Shown here: in pieces, positions 58,791 to 64,000 of the stretch
How positions within the stretch are numbered: the first letter of the stretch is position 1
Layout: every line of letters begins with the position of its first letter
NCBI RefSeq assembly: GCF_949987515.2
Contig: NC_082692.2
Location: forward strand, 44,732,418-44,796,417
Direction of reading: 5' to 3'
Length of the DNA: 64,000 bases
Source: Delphinus delphis
Taxonomy: Eukaryota > Chordata > Mammalia > Artiodactyla > Delphinidae
Translations under genes and position numbers: made by a program
Notes under the pieces: model-generated
Seen by the model: the letters and a program-made list of their open reading frames with translations, nothing else
What the model was told of the DNA's origin: nothing
The model's database searches: none

Positions 58791-59832
58791 CACACTTCCT
58801 CGTACTAAATGGCATTACAGTGTTGATCTTAATAAACTATATACTACGGTGAATTTTGTGACTTTCATAATTTGTAGGGATCCAGTGTTATCATGGATGC
58901 TTTTACTTGTAGTTAAGACTTTTGGTTAAACACATTTGTTTAGCATCTAGGCTGTTTTTCCATTATTTTTGCTGCGACCAATTTTCCATTGATTTCATTA
59001 AAAATGCACAGTTGTTTCTAATTAACTTACAGGTCCATCATCTGTATGACTGAAAAAAATTATCTGGTTTCCTGTATTAAATTTTAAATTAAGTATGTTG
59101 ACTTATCATTACAGTTTCTTATTAAAATACCTAAAATTTCCTAAATTTTGGCCTAATACAGCTTTTACATTTCAATTCTTCTGTGTTATTTATGCATATT
59201 TTTTAGTAGTCCATCCATATTTTTCTCATGAAATAATATAGAGATTACATGTACCTACTATAAGTTGTTTTTCTATGAAGCAGTTTCCTATTTGTCATCT
59301 CATGTCCATCTGGGATTCCTTTAAATTTATATGGATTCTACTCTTTGGGAAGTAGGCATAAAATTAACATGTGAAAATGATGTGAGATTTTTATATTTCT
59401 TAGAGTTTGCACGTTTTTCTTTTTGTTTACACCATCTGTCTTCCTTTATGCCTTTATGTAATTTTTTTAAACTAGAAAAAAATGTAAGATTGTATAAAGT
59501 TTTTAGGTAAACTCTTTTATAGCTACTTGGTGATTATCTCTGCTTGTTAGCTAGTAGCATAATTAAAACTGCTTCCTCCTTCTAGTGAGTGGGCAGCCTT
59601 GCCTGAGAATGCTGGAATGTTTTATGTAAGTCTTGAGGCTGTAGTGCCCTGGTAACCGCACAGCTCAGTCGTCATTTAGATAAAGAGAGGAAAGCAGTTG
59701 CACCCATGGGCAATTAACTTTTTTATTAATAAGCTGTTAGACAATTAAGGGGCGCTGAGACGGTCTTTCGAGTGTGGTGGTGTATTACGTCCGGGTGAAT
59801 AACCTTGCTGCTGTGCTGCTTGTCGTTGTCAG
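58791..59832. other. Unassigned intron sequence before the third PRIM2 exon
   Basis: AT-rich unique sequence. The acceptor at the end lacks a clean pyrimidine tract. Confidence 0.4.
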
Positions 59833-59915
59833 GGTGCCCCTTCCGGCACAGTGATCCCGAGCTGCTGAGACAGAAGCTGCAGGCGTACAAGATCCCTCCC
59901 TCAGGGATCAGCCAG
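59833..59915 (+). CDS. PRIM2: PRIM2 coding exon: third Fe-S ligand (human residues about 383-410)
   Basis: This 83-bp exon completes a split Gly codon and then encodes [16 protein letters not shown] and further residues to GISQ. Its first full codon is the Cys equivalent to C384, the third 4Fe-4S ligand, 17 residues after C367 as in human p58. The HGCPFRHSD motif is diagnostic of the family. The exon ends in phase 0 at CAG|GTAGGT, a good donor. The acceptor (…gttgtcag) has a pyrimidine tract broken by many Gs and looks weak. The 6.4 kb intron before it is occupied by an old L1, a Tigger-like element, a MER5-like element and a MIR. The next exon, which should carry the fourth ligand (C424, in the VACQKYF region), is not within the 4.1 kb of downstream sequence given here. 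Confidence 0.96.
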
Positions 59916-61200
59916 GTAGGTCGGACCCTGCCCTGCAGCCTCAGTAATGAGACAGTGGACAAGCCCTTCAGTTTCATGTCATGTTCTTGCAGTGACACGT
60001 TGTACTACCTTCTGGGCCTCACGCCAAACATCCTATCTTCTGGGTGAATTAAGCCAAAGCTTTGGCTTTTCTGCTTTAGACTCCTTGGAAATTCTAGTTC
60101 TTCTGTCTGCTAGGCTGCATTTTTACATAATAACGGAAGCTGAAAACCTTTTTTTTTCCTCTCAATTTGTTTTACTGTCTCAATGGGGGGCATTTTAAAA
60201 AAATTTTTAGAGGAATGCATTTAAGCTTATTAATGAAGCTGAAAATCAATGATATCATATTTCATTTTGGAGACTTTGTGCTGTAGGGAAGTTGAAGGAG
60301 AAGATAACGCAGTATGGACTGGCTGGGCATTCTCATTTACTACATCAGATCCACACTTCCGAGGATAGTTCATCAGGTCGAACAGTTTATCAAACTACTT
60401 TGCCTCGTAAACCACTTAGATAAAAAAAGAAATGCTCAAATGTAAAACCAAATATTTAAGAGTATATCGTTTAATAAACATGCGTTTAAAAAACTTGTGA
60501 CCTCACAGACATACTGTCTCTAGTGTGCTTTGTAAGTTGGCTTGCATTTTGAAGGAGTTCAAGAGGAGCTTCTGCTTCCTTAGCTGAAAAAGAACAATAT
60601 CTGTTTTAGAGCCGGAACATCTAAATCATTATATATCAATTTTTTTTCTTGAAAAAAAAATTATTCTAGAAAACTCTACTGCTTCTGCTGCATCCAGAGT
60701 ATATATTGAGTTTAGTCAATTCAGTTCAAATCTTATGGTTTTTCTGTCCTCTGGGGAAGGCAGTGCTCAAGGTGCTCTTTGCAAATGCTAAGAAGATTCA
60801 GATATAAACCCTGCTCCTTCATAACCAGAATCTGGAGGGAAACATGTGCCGAGTGTAATGAAAGAGGCACACATAGAGTGTCTCAGCTCTTCTGAAGATG
60901 GGGGATGGCTACCACATTGGGAGGCTGAGGATCACTTCCTGGAAGAGATGCTCTGTGAATTAGGCCTTGAGTGTATGGGGGTGGTTAAAAAGAGAGAAAG
61001 TGTGAATAAAAGACGGTAAGTGTATAGGATTACTAGGATTTCAAGCTTACGGTATTGGTGGCACCAGTACATCAACATTAATAGGCAACCTAAAAGAAGT
61101 TGTTGGTTTGAGAGATTAGGTTTGGAGCTGGGACAGTTAAATGGCAGACAGAATGTGGATTTGTCAGTGCATTAGACAAATTCCAGCTGCAAATCTGATG
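59916..61200. other. Unassigned intron sequence after the third PRIM2 exon
   Basis: About 60860-61020 ('cttcctggaagagatgctctgtgaattaggccttgag') recalls an ancient LINE, possibly antisense L2, but is not firm. Confidence 0.35.
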
Positions 61201-61204
61201 TTCT

Positions 61205-61350
61205 TTAGGGTTAGAATTGTAGAACTGTGGGATTGGAAGGGACATTAGAAGAGATCTCTTCACTTTTGTGGAGTTGTGGGGTGTTACATGCCCTTGGGTG
61301 CACAGCAACTAAGTCAGTAGAAACAGAAATGGAAGCCAGGCCTTCGGACT
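61205..61350 (+). repeat. MIR-related fragment
   Basis: 'agaattgtagaactgtgggattggaagggacattagaagagatc…gtgcacagcaactaagtcagtag…ggaagccaggccttcggactcc' follows an old MIR-like SINE. Confidence 0.55.
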
Positions 61351-62009
61351 CCACGTTTTCTTCTCAACCCCAATTTACTTTAGAGCTGATTATCGTGAGT
61401 TTTCTGTGGGAGAGGAGAACAAATAATGGAGAAGAGGGGGTAGGGAGTCAAAAGCCAGGACTCAGAACAGAATCTTGGCTGATGCTTCCCTTTGTCAGGC
61501 AGTAGAAGGACAGAGCAGAAATGGGGGGAGAGGGAGGGAGTACTTCAGGAAAGTGCAGTGTACAAACGTCAGGAGAGGAGTGTGAGAGGAGGTGTGGACC
61601 ACAGGGTCCTGCGTAGCTGAGGGACTGGGTGGGATTAGGACTGAGGAGAGGTGACTGGATTTGGTGAGAGGCGTCAGTGTCCTGGGGGAAACCAGAGCAA
61701 GATCACAGTCACTTAAAGATGAGTGAATGAGACAGTGGCTTGGATCTGCAGACAGTGAGCATGTTTCACGGAAGGTGCTAGTGAAAGGGGTGTTGGCGCT
61801 ATCAGCGTAAGCCTCGTGGGTGGTTTGTTTGCGTGTTTGGGGCCAGAGGAGACCTGAGCCTGTTTGTAGGAAGAGGAGAAAAGAACCCATCAGAGAGGGT
61901 GGGCTTGATAAAGATAGAAACAAAGATAATCCCTCTCTAACCGAGCAGAATTAGCTTATGTCTCCATTACATCATGACCACAGTGTACACCCCTTTGCTC
62001 TTTTTCTTT
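61351..62009. other. Unassigned purine-rich intron sequence
   Basis: G/A-rich; an open - strand frame at 61495-61923 is a consequence of this bias and matches no protein I know. Confidence 0.35.
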
Positions 62010-62375
62010 TTCTCCAGTTTTCTTGAGACAAGATTGACATACAGCACTGTATAAGGTGTGCAGCACAGTGCTCTGACTTACATACATCATGAAGTGATGA
62101 CCACAGTAAGATTAGCAAATATCCATCATCTCATATAGATACAAAAGTAAAGAAACAGAAAAAAGTATATTTTTTCCTCGTAATGAAAACTCTTTATTTT
62201 CACATGTAATGCACAGCAGTGTTAATTATGTTTATCATGTTCTACATTACATCCTCAGTAATTATTTATCTTATAACTGGGAGTTTCTACCTTTTGATTG
62301 ACTGCCTTCATCCAGTTCCCCCTCCCACAACCCCACTTCTGAAAACCACAAGTCTGACCCTTTTTTCTATGAGTT
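62010..62375 (-). mobile_element. Old L1 3'UTR, antisense
   Basis: Plus-strand 'gagacaagattgacatacagcactgtataaggtgtgcagcac', 'atgtaatgcacagcagtg' and 'agttccccctcccacaacccc' are an antisense L1 3'UTR of an older subfamily. Confidence 0.7.
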
Positions 62376-62379
62376 TATT

Positions 62380-62926
62380 TGTTGGTTGTTTGCTTTTTGA
62401 AGTATAATTGACTTACAATGCCATGTTAGTTCCCGGTACACAACATAGTGGTTCGATATTTCTTTATCTTTCAAATAATCACTATGATAACTCTAGTTAC
62501 CATCTGTCACCACACAAAGATATTACATAGTTATTGACTATATTCCCCACACTGTACGTATCATCCCTGTGACTCATTTATTTTATAACTTAAAGTTTGT
62601 ACCTCTTAATCTCCCTCATCTGTGTCTCTCCTCCCCTCAACCGACTCCCCTCTGGCAGTCACCTGTTTGTTCTGTGTATCTATGACTCTGGTTCTGTTTG
62701 GTTATGTTCATTCATTTGTTTTGTTTTTTTAGATTCCACGTATAGATGAAGTCATATAGTATTCTTCTTTCTCTGTATGACTTGCTTCACTTAGTATAAT
62801 ATTCTTTTGGTCCATCCATGTTGTCCCAAATGGCAATATTTCATTCTTTTTTATGGCTGAATAATATTCCATTGTATATATGTACCACATCTTCTTTGTC
62901 CGTTCATCTGTTGATGGGCACTTCAT
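62380..62926 (-). mobile_element. L1 3' end (ORF2 tip plus 3'UTR), antisense
   Basis: The - strand frame 62926-62729 (KKMWYIYTMEYYSAIKKNEI) is the C-terminal end of L1 ORF2. The 3'UTR follows to about 62380. Truncated at 62926. Confidence 0.9.
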
Positions 62927-63709
62927 GAAGAATCACTTTTTAAAAAATATAGGCTATTATCATGTTTATCAAGAAGAGTAATGCTTTTATTTAACAGTAG
63001 TGACTATGTATGTACACTCTTACCTTTGACTCCATTGCATTCCTCCATTTATGCTCAATCCACAAGTAGATTCCTTACTTAGTTGCTGTGATGGTAATTT
63101 CCACGTCATCCTTTGGACCTGCATTGTAACTTTTTGTCTGAGATGAACACAGATGCAGAGTGCATGTGCGCAAGCTGTAAATAATATTTTGCTCTCATTT
63201 AATGTCTTTATCGCGTGGCTTTTCAATAGAGTGAAGCCAGCTCAGGAGCTGTGTTCTAAAGGGAAGAAAGTTGATGAATAAAAAATCCATGTAAAACATC
63301 TTGATGAGTACTTAGTTGCAGGCTGGCATAAGTGCAAATTAGAGCTTAAAATCTCCAAGTGCATGTTAAAATACTGAAAGAAAGTCAAGAAAAATATCAT
63401 TTAAATGCATTTAAATGCAATGTAAGGCTCAATGGAGCTACTTTTATTTCAGAGAAAAACTACTTGAAAAAGATACCTTCAACATTAAGAAATACTTAGA
63501 TCTTAATAATTAGAATTTTGATGATCAGAAGAGAGATAATTATGACTTAATTGGCATCACCTACTTTTTAAAGAAGCGTATTTATAGGATCACATTTCAT
63601 CATCCTTTTTGAATGAGCTTGGTATCTTAGGAAGACCGGAACTGAACAACGATAAAGCCAAAGATGATGGGCAGTCCTGCATTTATTCCTCAGCCCTCCC
63701 CCAAAAGAG
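62927..63709. other. Unassigned intron sequence
   Basis: No recognised element. Confidence 0.35.
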
Positions 63710-64000
63710 AAAAACATGGAGGTCAGATCACCAGCAAGACATCAGAATCCTAAGTGTTCATACCCCAACAACGTAGCTTAAACACACACACAGTAAGAAG
63801 AGAGAGAAATGAGTGGGGAACCAGACAAATCCACAGTTACATTTGGAGACTTGAGCACTCCTCTTTCAGTAATAACTAGAATAAGCAGACAGAGAACGAG
63901 TAGGGATGTAGAAGACTTGAGCTATAAACATACTGCCCCACAGCAGGTGAATACACACCCACATAGGTCACATCCTGGTCTTAAAAAATCCATTACAAAA
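63710..64000 (+). mobile_element. Old L1 ORF2 endonuclease-region fragment, cut by the window edge
   Basis: 'aatcctaagtgttcataccccaacaacgtagctt', 'acaaatccacagttacatttggagacttgagcactcctctttcag' and 'ggtcacatcctggtc' follow L1 ORF2 around its GDFNTPLS motif, here decayed. It continues beyond 64000. Confidence 0.75.

Larger units (their letters stand above)
53404..59832 (+). other. PRIM2 intron (6.4 kb)
   Basis: Runs from GTAAGT to gttgtcag between the second and third PRIM2 exons. It contains a MER5-like fragment, a Tigger-like fragment, an old antisense L1 with a nested SINE, and a MIR. Confidence 0.9.
59916..64000 (+). other. PRIM2 intron, 5' part
   Basis: Begins with GTAGGT after the third exon and runs past the window edge. 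It contains a MIR-like piece, antisense L1 3' ends at 62010-62926 and a truncated L1 ORF2 fragment at the end. No further PRIM2 exon is visible. Confidence 0.8.

Noticed and set aside
1548..59915. PRIM2 as a processed or decayed pseudogene
   Set aside because: Exons are separated by large introns with canonical GT/AG ends, phases fit and all three cluster cysteines are kept; that is the pattern of a genuine gene.
61495..61923. 142-codon - strand open frame as a gene
   Set aside because: It is a Ser/Pro/Leu-rich reading of a purine-rich + strand stretch, with no known domain.
1..64000. CRISPR arrays, operons, phage or other prokaryotic-style systems
   Set aside because: No regularly spaced repeats or clustered long frames; the sequence is intronic mammalian DNA.

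Overview
This is mammalian nuclear DNA, almost certainly from a cetacean. The evidence is nine copies of the tRNA-derived CHR-type SINE (recognisable head 'cttccctggtggcgcagtgg'), a full-length cetartiodactyl-type L1, a cetartiodactyl mariner hairpin, and an old mammalian background of MIR, L2, MER5, Tigger and L1M. Which cetacean cannot be told from the sequence. Family names were assigned by eye from remembered consensus sequences, without a database search.

The only host gene I can support is PRIM2, the large (p58) subunit of DNA primase, on the + strand. Three consecutive coding exons are present: 1548-1733, 53277-53403 and 59833-59915. They splice in frame (phases 0, 1, 0) into 90 contiguous residues of the C-terminal iron-sulfur domain, followed by a continuing reading frame. 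They carry three of the four 4Fe-4S cysteines (C287, C367 and C384 in human numbering) and the known template/primer-contacting residues. The fourth cysteine (C424) must lie on an exon beyond the window. Everything else is intron: the end of one intron (1-1547), a 51.5 kb intron (1734-53276), a 6.4 kb intron (53404-59832) and the start of another (59916-64000).

The introns are layered retroelement deposits. The main item is a full-length L1 between perfect 15-bp target duplications (37265-37279 and 43328-43342). It has an open ORF1, an ORF2 broken by several stops and frameshifts, and a G-rich 3'UTR. About 0.4 kb at its 5' end looks like non-L1, MIR-like sequence and may be a 5' transduction. 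Other layers are a nest at 49953-52601 (old L1 holding an LTR, a CHR SINE and a short L1 tail), an old antisense L1 at 54945-58130 holding a CHR SINE, a 1.26 kb antisense L1 tail at 8385-9649, several old antisense L1 3' ends, two to three LTR-like sequences, MER5- and Tigger-type DNA transposons, an 80-bp mariner hairpin and many MIR/L2 fragments.

I saw no RNA gene, CRISPR array, operon or other prokaryotic-style system and no second host gene. I did not find an undescribed biological system. The most useful leads are the possible L1 5' transduction, the nested insertions (usable for relative dating), young-looking SINE insertions, and the split of the Fe-S ligands across small exons separated by very large introns.
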